From assembly GCF_902459805.1 (NCBI RefSeq), contig NZ_CABPST010000004.1, positions 186,001-250,000 of the forward strand: 64,000 nucleotides of DNA. Reading direction: 5' to 3'. The position numbers were made by a program, and so were the translations under genes. Positions 25,580 to 34,106 of this stretch are shown here, piece by piece (within the stretch, counting starts at the first letter, position 1; every line of letters starts with the position of its first letter). The notes beneath the pieces are model-generated. The model was not told where the DNA came from and did no database searches. It saw only the letters and a program-made list of their open reading frames with translations. Source of the stretch: Pandoraea bronchicola (GTDB lineage Bacteria > Pseudomonadota > Gammaproteobacteria > Burkholderiales > Burkholderiaceae).

Positions 25580-26290
25580 TCAGAGCGGCGCGAACTGGCT
25601 GTTGAAGAAGCGCGTGAGCCAGCCTGGATTGTTGCTATCGGCAAGCGCGCCCGTGCCGAAATACTGAATGCGTGCATTCGCCACGCGCAGCGATGACACG
25701 CGATTGGTCGTGTCGATATCGCCCGCGCGCACATAACCCGCCACCCGTACGGTCTCTTCGCCCTGATTCAGGAACAGACGCTTCTCACCGCGCACATGCA
25801 ACAGCCCGCTGGGCAGCACCCGGTGCACAACGACCGTGATCGCGCCGCGCAGTGTGTTCTGCGCCGTGCTCGAGCTATCGCCGCGAAAGCCACGTCGTGC
25901 GCCAAGCGCGGAGTCGCCGATAACGGGATTGCCCATCAGCGTGATCTCGTCGACCGACATGTCGCTACGCTTGTCGAGCCGTGTGCCCGCTCGCTTGCTC
26001 GCCTGCGTCTGCTCCTGCAGCACGATGGTCAGCACATCGCCCGCGCGAAACGCGCGCTGGTCCGAGGTCAGCGACAGCGCGTGCCCGGCGGCAAAGAGGC
26101 CGCCTGCCTGCCCTTGCGACGACATCTCGGTCACGCTCGGCAGGTCGTCGCTCTCTTCGAGCTGCGGCGGCAGATAGCCTGCGCAGCCCGTGAGCACGGC
26201 GGCAAGCGCAACCGCGACCACCGCGCGCACGCGGCGATAAGCCCTCCGGGCATCGCAAGGCAGGTAGCGGGTCGCGTCCGTCATCATCAT
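25580..26290 (-). CDS. flgH: flagellar L-ring lipoprotein FlgH
   Basis: 236 residues. A type II signal peptide ends in the lipobox LTGC with the lipidated cysteine at residue 36. The conserved core has GDVLTIVLQEQTQASKRAG and FLNQGEETVRVAGYVRAGDIDTTNRVSSLRVANARIQY. FlgH forms the outer-membrane bushing on top of the P ring. The start carries three ATG codons in a row, and the first is used here. A basic stretch of 20 residues before the hydrophobic core makes the leader longer than average. It lies 9 bases after flgG and 11 before flgI. Confidence 0.95.
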   Translation of the reverse strand: MMMTDATRYLPCDARRAYRRVRAVVAVALAAVLTGCAGYLPPQLEESDDLPSVTEMSSQGQAGGLFAAGHALSLTSDQRAFRAGDVLTIVLQEQTQASKRAGTRLDKRSDMSVDEITLMGNPVIGDSALGARRGFRGDSSSTAQNTLRGAITVVVHRVLPSGLLHVRGEKRLFLNQGEETVRVAGYVRAGDIDTTNRVSSLRVANARIQYFGTGALADSNNPGWLTRFFNSQFAPL

Positions 26291-26299
26291 CCCCGTCCG

Positions 26300-27088
26300 T
26301 TATCGCGCGACCTGCGCGAGGCTCTGCATCATGTTGTCGGCGGCCGACAACACCTTGGTGCTCATTTCATACGCGCGCTGCGCCGTAATCATGTTCACCA
26401 TTTCTTCAACCGCCACGACGTTCGAGCCTTCGAGCGCCTTCTGTCGCAACAGACCCAGATTCTCTTCCCCCGGATTGCCTTCGATGGCCGGCCCGCTCGA
26501 GGCAGTCTCCGCAAACAGGTTGCTGCCCATGGGGCGCAGGCCCGAAGGGTTCACAAAGTCGGCGAGTTGCAGGCGTCCGAGCGACGTCGGCGCCGTGTCG
26601 CCGGCCTCGAGAACACTGATGTCGCCGTCGGCACTGATCGTCAGGTCGCGCGCACCGGGCGGCACGACGATGTCGCCCACGAGCGCATGCCCGGCCTGCG
26701 TCACCAGACGTCCCTCTGCGTCGAGCCTGAGATTGCCGGCTCGCGTGTAAGCGGTCTCGCCGTCGGGCATTTCGACTTGCAGAAAACCGCGCCCGGTGAT
26801 GGCGACATCCAGTTCGTTCTGGGTCTCTTGCTCGGTGCCGTTGACGAACTGCTTCTGGGTGCCGGCGAGCCGCACGCCAGTACCGAAGTACATGCCGCCC
26901 GGCAAGGTGGTATCACCCTGCGTGCGTGCGCCCGCCGGACGCAGGGCGCTATAGAACGTGTCTTCGAACGCGAGACGGTCGCGCTTGAAGCCCGTGGTAT
27001 TCACATTGGCCAGATTGTTGGCAATGGACTTTAACTGCGCGTCTTGCGCGTGAACCGCCGTGCGGGCGATGAGAAGTGCGGGATTCAT
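26300..27088 (-). CDS. flgG: flagellar distal rod protein FlgG
   Basis: 262 residues, as in most species. The basal-body N-terminal motif AQDAQLKSIANNLANVNTTGFKRDR and the C-terminal motif EGSNVVAVEEMVNMITAQRAYEMSTKVLSAADNMMQ are both intact. FlgG polymerises into the distal rod that passes through the P and L rings. It is followed by flgH and preceded by flgF. Confidence 0.96.
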   Translation of the reverse strand: MNPALLIARTAVHAQDAQLKSIANNLANVNTTGFKRDRLAFEDTFYSALRPAGARTQGDTTLPGGMYFGTGVRLAGTQKQFVNGTEQETQNELDVAITGRGFLQVEMPDGETAYTRAGNLRLDAEGRLVTQAGHALVGDIVVPPGARDLTISADGDISVLEAGDTAPTSLGRLQLADFVNPSGLRPMGSNLFAETASSGPAIEGNPGEENLGLLRQKALEGSNVVAVEEMVNMITAQRAYEMSTKVLSAADNMMQSLAQVAR

Positions 27089-27123
27089 GACATCTCGATA
27101 GAAATTGGGGGATTTGACGCGGC

Positions 27124-27855
27124 CTAGCCGCGCACGAGGCGATTGCCGCCTTCTGCCATGTCGTCGGCGATCTTGAGCACGCGCATCTGCATTTCGAAGT
27201 CGCGGCTCGCGTTCATGCTCTGCACCATCGCCCCCACGGCCGAGACGTTGCTCGCCTCGAGGTGGGCGCCGCGCACTGCGACGTCGTCGCCGGGCAGCGT
27301 GGCGGCGTCGCTCACGAGCACGCCACCGCCGATGCTGCGCATGTCGCCGGGCATGGCGAGCACGCGTTGCAGACGGCCTACCGGCACCGGCTCAGTCGAT
27401 CCCTCGAGCACGACGGCCACCGTGCCGTCTGCGCCGATGTCGAGATCGCGATGGGGCGGCACCGCGATGGGCCCTCCCTCGCCCAGCACCGGGCGGCCAT
27501 GCAGCAGCAAGGTGCCATTGCCATCGAGCGTGAGGGAGCCGCCGCGCGAATAGACGGCGTCCACGCCGTCTTCCGGACGCGCCGCGAGCACCAGGTAGCC
27601 GTCGCCATCAATGGCGACGTCGAGCGAGCGCCCCGTAGGTTCAAGCACGCCGGGCGTGGTGTCGAGACCGGCCGGCGCCTGCACGGCGTAGTGGCGCGAA
27701 GCAAGGCCGGTGCCGGGCATGGCGTTGGCCTGCGCCACGGCCAGCGACGCGCGAAAGCCCGCGGTCGTGGTGTTGGCGAGGTTGTGCGCCACCACCTGCT
27801 GGGAATGCTGTGCGCGCTGCGCGCCCGACATGGCGGTATAGATCAGAGCGTCCAT
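27124..27855 (-). CDS. flgF: flagellar proximal rod protein FlgF
   Basis: 243 residues. The N-terminal motif MDALIYTAMSGAQRAQHSQQVVAHNLANTTTAGFRASLA and the C-terminal EASNVSAVGAMVQSMNASRDFEMQMRVLKIADDMAEGGNRL identify FlgF, part of the proximal rod. It begins four bases after the flgE stop and ends 35 bases before flgG. Confidence 0.94.
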   Translation of the reverse strand: MDALIYTAMSGAQRAQHSQQVVAHNLANTTTAGFRASLAVAQANAMPGTGLASRHYAVQAPAGLDTTPGVLEPTGRSLDVAIDGDGYLVLAARPEDGVDAVYSRGGSLTLDGNGTLLLHGRPVLGEGGPIAVPPHRDLDIGADGTVAVVLEGSTEPVPVGRLQRVLAMPGDMRSIGGGVLVSDAATLPGDDVAVRGAHLEASNVSAVGAMVQSMNASRDFEMQMRVLKIADDMAEGGNRLVRG

Positions 27856-27859
27856 CGCG

Positions 27860-28960
27860 TCAGATCGATTGCATCAGGTTGCGCATCATCTCGTTTTGCG
27901 TGGAGATGACTTTGGTGTTCGCCTGATAGTTGCGCTGCGCGGACATCAGGCTCACCAGTTCGTCCGTCACGTTGACGTTCGACCCTTCGAGCGAACCGCT
28001 CACGAGCACACCCGCAGCCCCTTCGCCCGGACGACGCAGTTGGGCAAAGCCCGACTCGCCCGTCTCGCGCCAGACGGTACCGTCTGCGGGGGCAAGTCCG
28101 CCCGCGTTGGCGAATTCGCCGAGTGCAAGCTGGTATTGCGTCTGACTCGTGCCGTTGCTGTACTCCGCGACCACCGAGCCATCCTTGTCGATACGGGCAC
28201 GCACGAACTCGCCCGCTTCACGGCCGCCGACCTCGGTCGCGCTCGCGGTGAAATCGCCAAGCTGCTGGGTCATGCCGCTGAAGTCGAGGGGCGCAAGCGT
28301 ACCGGTATTCGAAGACGTGAAGGCCATTGTCGAGGGGTCAAGCGTTCCCAACACGGTCACAGTGGCGCCATTGACTTCGGAGACTTCCAATGTCAGCGGC
28401 GCCCCTGCCATGTCAAACCGTAACGTCCTCACTGCCATCTCACCCGCGGCATCGCGAAACGTGACAGACGTCTCGCCGAGACGTCCCGGCGCCGTGGGCA
28501 ACGTGCTGGGCAAACGACCTGCGACGTTGATCGCCGTACTGGGCAACGCCGCCACCGGACGCTTATCGATCGTCACATCCGACACGTTCGACTGCCCCTG
28601 AGCAAAGCCCTGCACGCTGCGGCCATTGCCGTCGACCAGCTTGCTGTCTTTGTCGACGCCGAAATCGCCGACACGCGAATAGACGCGCTGCCCGTTCGTC
28701 TCCTTGAGCACGAAGAAGCCGCCGCCCTGAATCGCCTGATGCAGACGATCGCCCGAGTTACGCAGACTGCCGCTGGCGCCCACCGAATACCGGGTGCCGT
28801 CGACCTTGACCCCCGCCGCCTGCGCCTCGGCCATGGCCGAGGCGAACTGGGTACGCCCCGACTTGTAGCCGTTGGTCTCAACGTTGGAGATGTTCTGCGA
28901 GATCGTCTCGAGCGATTGATTGATGGCGTTGATGCCCGACAGGGCGATATCGAAACTCAT
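27860..28960 (-). CDS. flgE: flagellar hook protein FlgE
   Basis: 366 residues, somewhat shorter than the 402 of E. coli. The N-terminal rod-hook motif SGINAINQSLETISQNISNVETNGYKSGRTQFAS and the C-terminal motif LEGSNVNVTDELVSLMSAQRNYQANTKVISTQNEMMRNLMQSI are complete; the middle domain is rich in Thr and Val, as in hooks. About 120 copies form the universal joint. Its start overlaps the flgD stop (ATGA). Confidence 0.94.
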   Translation of the reverse strand: MSFDIALSGINAINQSLETISQNISNVETNGYKSGRTQFASAMAEAQAAGVKVDGTRYSVGASGSLRNSGDRLHQAIQGGGFFVLKETNGQRVYSRVGDFGVDKDSKLVDGNGRSVQGFAQGQSNVSDVTIDKRPVAALPSTAINVAGRLPSTLPTAPGRLGETSVTFRDAAGEMAVRTLRFDMAGAPLTLEVSEVNGATVTVLGTLDPSTMAFTSSNTGTLAPLDFSGMTQQLGDFTASATEVGGREAGEFVRARIDKDGSVVAEYSNGTSQTQYQLALGEFANAGGLAPADGTVWRETGESGFAQLRRPGEGAAGVLVSGSLEGSNVNVTDELVSLMSAQRNYQANTKVISTQNEMMRNLMQSI

Positions 28961-29667
28961 GCTGCACTCCCGTTCCTGGCCGCGCCCGAAGGCGCATTGA
29001 CCGACAATTCCCTGATGTTTGCTGCGTCGATGCGCTTACCCACGCCCGACACGTCGATCTGCGCACCGGTGCCGTCCAGATGCACACGCTCTACACGGCC
29101 CGAGACACGAACCGGCAACTTGGCCGTTCCGGCCTGTACATGAATATCGAACTTGCCCGCGCCGAACTGGTTCGCCGCGAACCATGCGTCGTCAAGACTG
29201 AATTCCGTGCGTCCCGACGAGACCGGCAACGGCTTGCGAATCGTTTTGCCGCCGGCGCTTGTGAGCACGATCTCGGCAGGCTCGCGCAGCGCCGGCAGAT
29301 CAACCGTCCCGTGGACCGCTTGTCCACTCACGCGCTCGATGCTTGACGTCTGCACACTCACTTCGCGGCCGACGTGGCTGCCCAGCGCATAGCCCTGTAA
29401 TCCGGAAAGCACGTTGGTCTGGGCAAGCACCCGTTGGCTGACCTGCTGCATGGTCTCGGTCTGACTGAGTTGCGTGAGTTGCGCGACGAACTGCGCCGGA
29501 TCGGTCGGGTTGAGCGGATCCTGGTTGCGAATCTGCGCGACCAGCAGCTTCGTGAACATCATTCGAACGTCTTCGCCAGCGTCGGCTGCCGCCGCAGGCG
29601 CTGACGCGGCGACGGCATCCGCTGCGCCGCTGTGCGCGAGCAATTGATTTCCAATGGGCAGCGTCAT
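28957..29667 (-). CDS. flgD: flagellar hook cap protein FlgD
   Basis: 236 residues. The conserved N-terminal region FTKLLVAQIRNQDPLNPTDPAQFVAQLTQLSQTETMQQV is diagnostic for FlgD, the scaffold on which hook subunits assemble. The C-terminal part has Ig-like strands (VHGTVDLPALREPAEIVLTSAGGKTIRKP). It overlaps flgC upstream and flgE downstream by four bases each. Confidence 0.94.
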   Translation of the reverse strand: MTLPIGNQLLAHSGAADAVAASAPAAAADAGEDVRMMFTKLLVAQIRNQDPLNPTDPAQFVAQLTQLSQTETMQQVSQRVLAQTNVLSGLQGYALGSHVGREVSVQTSSIERVSGQAVHGTVDLPALREPAEIVLTSAGGKTIRKPLPVSSGRTEFSLDDAWFAANQFGAGKFDIHVQAGTAKLPVRVSGRVERVHLDGTGAQIDVSGVGKRIDAANIRELSVNAPSGAARNGSAA

Positions 29668-30080
29668 CCGCGTTCTCCGAGTCGTAGCAATTCCTGTTGT
29701 GCCGTGCGCACACGGGCCAGCACTTCCAGATTGGTTTGAAATGCGCGCGACGCATCGAGCATGTCCGTCATTTCCTCGATCGCATTCACGTTCGCGTAGA
29801 AGACGTTGCCGTCGGCGTCGGCGACCGGGTTGCCCGGTTCGTGTGCGACGCGCGGCAAATCCTCGCTCTCGTATATGTCGATGACCTGCACGTGCTGTGC
29901 GCCTTGCGCCTCACCGAGCACGGTGGCGAACACCGGCTTGCGCGCGCGATACGCCGTCTCGGCGTCGCCCGTCACGGCGCTGGCGTTCGCCAGATTGCTC
30001 GCCACCGTGTTCAATCGAATCGTCTGTGCGGCCATCGCCGAGCCGGCGATTCCCGCAATTTCTCTGAAGCTCATCGTCAA
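29664..30080 (-). CDS. flgC: flagellar proximal rod protein FlgC
   Basis: 138 residues, standard size. SAMAAQTIRLNTVASNLANASAVTGDAETAYRARKPVF carries the N-terminal rod motif, and NVFYANVNAIEEMTDMLDASRAFQTNLEVLARVRTAQQELLRLGERG the C-terminal one. It builds the proximal rod with FlgB and FlgF. It overlaps flgB and flgD by four bases on either side. Confidence 0.94.
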   Translation of the reverse strand: MTMSFREIAGIAGSAMAAQTIRLNTVASNLANASAVTGDAETAYRARKPVFATVLGEAQGAQHVQVIDIYESEDLPRVAHEPGNPVADADGNVFYANVNAIEEMTDMLDASRAFQTNLEVLARVRTAQQELLRLGERG

Positions 30081-30463
30081 CGGCCTCCGTCAATGACCTT
30101 CTGCAATCCGGCAAGACGCCGGTTCAGAAAAGTAAGGCTGGCCTGCCAGTCGGACAGGTTCTGCGCAAAAATCGCCTGCTCGATACCGAGCTCCACGGTG
30201 TTGCCATCGGCACGCGCCTGCATCGGCACGCGATAGCGCAAGGCATCGGATGACTCGCTCGCGTGGAACGCGTCGGCGCCGCTCGCCAGCCCCATGCCAG
30301 CGTCGAGATGACGCTGCACCCGCTCGCCGAAGTCGAGGTCACGCGCCTGATAGCCGGGCGTCGCCTCGTTCGCAAGATTGGCCGCAAGCACGCGCGTGCG
30401 TTCCTCTCTCGCGCGCAAAGCCGCGGCGTGTACGCCTAGCGCCTGAGAAAAAAATGTCTGCAA
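30077..30463 (-). CDS. flgB: flagellar proximal rod protein FlgB
   Basis: 128 residues from a TTG start at 30463. This start is chosen because GGAGGCGGA lies four to thirteen bases before it and because LQTFFSQALGVHAAAL then lines up with the normal FlgB N-terminus. A GTG at 30484 would place the ribosome site inside the gene. The rod motif TRVLAANLANEATPGYQARDLDFG is conserved. It is the first gene of the operon running through flgL, with a 208-base control region upstream. Confidence 0.9.
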   Translation of the reverse strand: MQTFFSQALGVHAAALRAREERTRVLAANLANEATPGYQARDLDFGERVQRHLDAGMGLASGADAFHASESSDALRYRVPMQARADGNTVELGIEQAIFAQNLSDWQASLTFLNRRLAGLQKVIDGGR

Positions 30464-30550
30464 AACTCCGCCTCCGTGGGTCACTGATATCGACTGCGCC
30501 CATTGTCGGCAAAACTATCGAAAAGCGGCTCGAATGCGCTTGAAATTGAC

Positions 30551-30581
30551 GTGTTTCCCAAAGGACTTCCCCCCCTTTGGG
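30551..30581 (-). promoter_or_regulatory. inverted repeat and TGGGAAA element upstream of flgB
   Basis: CCCAAAGG (30557-30564) and CCTTTGGG (30574-30581) form a perfect 8-bp inverted repeat with a nine-base spacer. No T run follows on either strand, so it is more likely an operator than the terminator of flgMN. On the minus strand its inner arm reads on into TTTGGGAAACAC, similar to the TGGGAAAA element before fliC, fliE and fliF. Confidence 0.4.
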
Positions 30582-30671
30582 CAAATGACGCTGATTGCGT
30601 AGCCGACTTGCTATTGACTTCGTTGTTGCGCTACGCAAGGTTGCTCGTCGCTGCACACGACACCGGGCGAT

Positions 30672-31130
30672 TTATCGTGGCGGCGCGTAGGTGGCCGAGG
30701 CGGGAGACAGCACGGCATCGAGCACCTGAAGGCGCGTGCCGATGTCCTGCAGATTGCGGGCGTTGCTCGCCTTGCAGCGCGCAGCGCTTGCCTGAAGTGC
30801 CTGCCAGCGCGCGGAAAATGTCTCTCGCGCCGGCGTATCCAGCCACTGCAACACCGGAGCGATCGTATTGGCCGACGCCTCGCCGAACGCTTGCTCCAGG
30901 CACTGCACCCGGCGCCGCGCGCGGACCTGCAATCGGCTGACCAACTGTGCTGCCCGGTCATGTGCGCGGGCAAGCGTGTCGAGTTGCTCGTTGACGAGGG
31001 CGCCATGCAGCACATCGAGCGTCTCGATCAACCTGCGATAGTCCCCGAGATCGGCGTCGACATCGACGACAATGCGCGTCACGCACTCGCTGCGCAGGCG
31101 GTGGCTCGTGTGGGTATTCGAGGGACTCAA
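30672..31130 (-). CDS. flgN: flagellar chaperone FlgN
   Basis: 152 residues by the TTG at 31130, which overlaps the flgM stop. A GTG at 31082 is another possible start, and no ATG fits. The protein is a long helical bundle (DVDADLGDYRRLIETLDVLHGALVNEQLDTLARAHDRAAQLVSRLQVRARRR), like FlgN, which guards FlgK and FlgL before export. Family resemblance is in composition and helical layout more than in fixed motifs; the place after flgM is what supports the name. It is the last gene of the fliF operon. Confidence 0.78.
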   Translation of the reverse strand: MSPSNTHTSHRLRSECVTRIVVDVDADLGDYRRLIETLDVLHGALVNEQLDTLARAHDRAAQLVSRLQVRARRRVQCLEQAFGEASANTIAPVLQWLDTPARETFSARWQALQASAARCKASNARNLQDIGTRLQVLDAVLSPASATYAPPR

Positions 31131-31423
31131 CGCAGCATCCCGTGATGCGCGAGAATCCCGTTCGCCACACGTTCGCGGTCGAAGGCCAACTCACCGCTTG
31201 CCAGCATCGCCTTGATTCGGGCGACCTTGCCGGTATCGATTTGGGGCGTGGACGCGACGGCAGCGCGCGCGCTGGCAAGCCATTCGGTGGCGTTTGACGA
31301 TGCCGCACGCACGACGCCAGTGGCTGCCGACGGCTTCGTCTGCCCCTGGGGCTGCGCCGCCGTCAGGCGCAGGCGCGCGGCTTCGATAGGCATGACGTTG
31401 GCAATCGAGTCGATCTTGGGCAT
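31127..31423 (-). CDS. flgM: anti-sigma-28 factor FlgM
   Basis: 98 residues, with a disordered N-terminal half and the typical sigma-binding C-terminal half, GKVARIKAMLASGELAFDRERVANGILAHHGMLR. It holds FliA inactive until it is exported through the finished hook-basal body. Unusually, it is in the same transcription unit as its target fliA, four genes downstream of it, and before flgN. Confidence 0.9.
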   Translation of the reverse strand: MPKIDSIANVMPIEAARLRLTAAQPQGQTKPSAATGVVRAASSNATEWLASARAAVASTPQIDTGKVARIKAMLASGELAFDRERVANGILAHHGMLR

Positions 31424-31441
31424 GAGAGGTGTCCTCGGAAA

Positions 31442-32335
31442 TTACGGTTCACTCGAATCAGGCGACCGGTCGCCATCGTTTGTTAAGCGCCCGGGGAGCT
31501 TGGCGATCTCGGCCGCATCCGCCTCGGCGTTCTGGCCCGACAGCACCATCTCCCCGGCTTGCGGCGAACCGAACATCTGGGCCAGTTGCGTCGCTCTCGC
31601 CTTCGTGAGCACCACGAACTCGATGCGCCGGTTGGCCGCAGCGACGGGATCGTCCGCCAGCAATGGCGCGTGGTCGGCCATGCCGACCGCCATCAACACG
31701 CGATCGAGCTCCAGTCCCCCCGCGACAAGCGCCGTGCGCGCCGCGAGCGCGCGCTCCGACGACAGATGCCAATTCGTATAGCCATCGGCAGCCGTCGTGC
31801 GATATCGAACCGCATCGGTATGGCCAACGATCATCAACGAATTCTCGACATCTTTCAGCAGCCCGCCTATGCGAGTCAGGAGCGCGCGTGCGCCGGGCGA
31901 AGGGATGGCGCTGCCGCGCTCGAACATGCCGCGTTCGTCGGAATCGGCCAGCCTCACGCGCAGCCCGTCAGGCGTGATGGTCGTGCTTACGTGATCCGAC
32001 AGTTTGGCGATTTCGCTGAGTTGCTGCACGGCGGCGGCGAGCCGCGCCATGTCTGCCGGCGACTCGAACTGACCATGGGGGGACTCGTCGGCCGTCTCGC
32101 CTGCCGGATGCCGGGCGTCGGCTTGCGAGGCAATCGAGGCGGAAGACGGCGTCCACGAGGGCTGCTGAGTGCTGGCCGCCTGCGTGTCGGACGGCGACGG
32201 CTCCTCGAAGACTCGCCGCTCGAGCATCCACATCACCACGAACAGGCACATGAGCACCAGACACAGATCGGCAAACGCCACCTTCCAGGCGCCGCTGTGC
32301 TCCTCCTGTGCGAAGCGCGATCGACGCGTGCTCAT
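31442..32335 (-). CDS. motB: flagellar stator protein MotB (LafU-like)
   Basis: 297 residues. One membrane helix (about 18-40) carries the proton-binding aspartate D23 in WKVAFADLCLVLMCLFVVMWML. A linker of about 90 residues with the plug region follows, then an OmpA-like peptidoglycan-binding domain with LMIVGHTDAVRY and LSSERALAARTALV and ANRRIEFVV. The aspartate context is that of proton-driven, not sodium-driven, stators. It overlaps motA by four bases. The Ser/Thr/Pro-rich linker is long. Confidence 0.92.
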   Translation of the reverse strand: MSTRRSRFAQEEHSGAWKVAFADLCLVLMCLFVVMWMLERRVFEEPSPSDTQAASTQQPSWTPSSASIASQADARHPAGETADESPHGQFESPADMARLAAAVQQLSEIAKLSDHVSTTITPDGLRVRLADSDERGMFERGSAIPSPGARALLTRIGGLLKDVENSLMIVGHTDAVRYRTTAADGYTNWHLSSERALAARTALVAGGLELDRVLMAVGMADHAPLLADDPVAAANRRIEFVVLTKARATQLAQMFGSPQAGEMVLSGQNAEADAAEIAKLPGRLTNDGDRSPDSSEP

Positions 32336-33204
32336 CGCCCGTCCTCGACGTTGCGCACCCAGCCTTCAAGCGCGTTGAAGCTGGGCAACGCGCCGTATTG
32401 CAGCATGCGACGGCCGGCATCGGCCGAGAGTAGCGGCGTCTTGCCGCTCAGGAAGGCGATCAGTGCGGCATGCACACACTCGTACCCGGTCATTTCCACG
32501 GCAACGGACTGCGACAGGCGGTTCGCCAGCGGACTGATCACGGCATAGCAGGCGAACACGCCGAAGAACGTGCCGACCATCGCGACGGCGACCTGGCGCG
32601 TAATCGTGGCGGTTGCCGCGCCCGCACCGATGTCGTACATCGCGAGCACCAGACCGAGCACGGCCGCGATGATGCCGAAGCCCGGCATCGATTCGCCCAG
32701 CTTATGAAGTGCCTGCACTGGCTGCATCATGCGGCGCTCGCGGCTCTCGATCTCCATCGCAAGCAAGCTGTCGAGTTCGCCGCGCGAGCCTTTGCTCAGG
32801 GCGGCAACGCGCAGCGCATCGACCGTGAAGTCGATCAGCTTCGCGTTGGCCAGCACATGGCGGCTGCGCTGAAAGATGGGGCTGCGCGACGGCTCGTCGA
32901 GGTGCACGTCGAGCGCGCGGACGCCGTCGCGCGACGAGGTCTGTAGCAGCGAGTAAGTGAGGGTGAGCAACTCCTGCTCGAACGCCTCGCCATGACGGCG
33001 ACGCCGTATCGCCGCCGCGACGACCGCGCGCAGATCGCCCAGCACGCGTGCCGTGTTGCCGACGAGAAACGCCCCCAGCGCCGTGCCGACCACCAGCACG
33101 AGTTCGTTCAGATGGAATACGGTCTCGAACTGGCCGCCATTGAGCCAGAACATGCCGAACACGCTGCCCGCGATCACGGCAGCCCCAAGCATCAATAGTT
33201 TCAT
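32332..33204 (-). CDS. motA: flagellar stator protein MotA (LafT-like)
   Basis: 290 residues with four membrane segments: two near the N-terminus, then MPGFGIIAAVLGLVLAMYDIG and VAMVGTFFGVFACYAVISPLANRL, with the usual proline residues. The large cytoplasmic loop interacts with FliG. By ungapped comparison with E. coli MotA as I remember it, R90 corresponds to S91 (an Arg follows at 92) and E98 to D99. The gene lies between fliA and motB with four-base overlaps. Confidence 0.93.
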   Translation of the reverse strand: MKLLMLGAAVIAGSVFGMFWLNGGQFETVFHLNELVLVVGTALGAFLVGNTARVLGDLRAVVAAAIRRRRHGEAFEQELLTLTYSLLQTSSRDGVRALDVHLDEPSRSPIFQRSRHVLANAKLIDFTVDALRVAALSKGSRGELDSLLAMEIESRERRMMQPVQALHKLGESMPGFGIIAAVLGLVLAMYDIGAGAATATITRQVAVAMVGTFFGVFACYAVISPLANRLSQSVAVEMTGYECVHAALIAFLSGKTPLLSADAGRRMLQYGALPSFNALEGWVRNVEDGR

Positions 33205-34106
33205 TTCCCTTGCCTCGTCTCACATTTCGGTTGTGGTGTGCGTGCGGCGCGTGCGCCGCCTCGCCCTGTGTCCTGCATGGCGACCTTCATCTTTCCGAGC
33301 GCCGCCTGGTGGATCTGGCAAATTCGCGCCCGGGTCAGTCCCAGCACTTCGCCGATCTCCTCGAGATTCATGTCGAACTCGTAGTAGAGCTGCACGACGC
33401 GTTGCTCACGCTCGTCGAGCGCGTCGAGCGCTCGCGTCAGGCTCTGTCGTGTGGAGACCAGATATTCCGGACTGCGCCGCTCGACAAGTGCCTCGTTTGC
33501 CGCGAGTCCCCCGTCGGCCAGTAACTGATCGAAGCTCGCGATACTCTCCGCGTGCTCGGCCATCTCGGCGGCCTCCAGCGTCGCGTCGTCCATGCCGGCA
33601 TGTGCGCTCAGTTCCTCGCGAGTCGGTGCGCGGCCGAGGCTGCGCGTCAGTTCGCGCTCGGCGTCACGGCGCCGGTGCGACGCCTGCCGCAATGTGCGCG
33701 GACGCCAGTCGAGCCGCCGGAGTTCGTCCAGCACCGCCCCGCGAATGCGCGTTGCCGCATAGGCGGTGAAACGCTCATCGGGCGGTCCGTAGCGTCGAAC
33801 GGCATCGAGCGCGGCAATCAGCGCGATCTGCGTCATGTCTTCCTGCGCAATCGCGACACCTGTCTGCGGTGCCAGCGAGCGCACAATGCGCGCGATCACC
33901 GGCATCAAACGCAGGACGTGTGCCTGCTCCTCGGCCACCGGCATCGCCTGCCATCCGGAAGATGACGGCCCATTCGCAGGTATGGGGTGCCTGGCGTCGT
34001 GCCGTCGTGTCAGCGCGTCCGATCCTTCGGCAACGCTTGCCGGGCTGGCGCTGCCGCGCCCTTCGCCTCGCCGCGGCACAACGGGGCCATACATCAGCGT
34101 GTTCAT
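33201..34106 (-). CDS. fliA: flagellar sigma factor FliA (sigma-28)
   Basis: 301 residues, about 60 longer than E. coli FliA because of a disordered N-terminal extension. Region 2 reads DMTQIALIAALDAVRRYGPPDERFTAYAATRIRGAVLDELRRLDW; region 4 contains LDEREQRVVQLYYEFDMNLEEIGEVLGLTRARICQIHQAAL. It directs RNA polymerase to late flagellar genes, here probably fliC. The start overlaps the fliK stop, and motA starts inside its last codons. Confidence 0.94.
   Translation of the reverse strand: MNTLMYGPVVPRRGEGRGSASPASVAEGSDALTRRHDARHPIPANGPSSSGWQAMPVAEEQAHVLRLMPVIARIVRSLAPQTGVAIAQEDMTQIALIAALDAVRRYGPPDERFTAYAATRIRGAVLDELRRLDWRPRTLRQASHRRRDAERELTRSLGRAPTREELSAHAGMDDATLEAAEMAEHAESIASFDQLLADGGLAANEALVERRSPEYLVSTRQSLTRALDALDEREQRVVQLYYEFDMNLEEIGEVLGLTRARICQIHQAALGKMKVAMQDTGRGGARAARTPQPKCETRQGK

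Noticed and set aside
30464-30484. GTG at 30484 as the flgB start
   Set aside because: It would place the strong GGAGGCGGA site inside the gene and add residues that do not fit the FlgB N-terminus.
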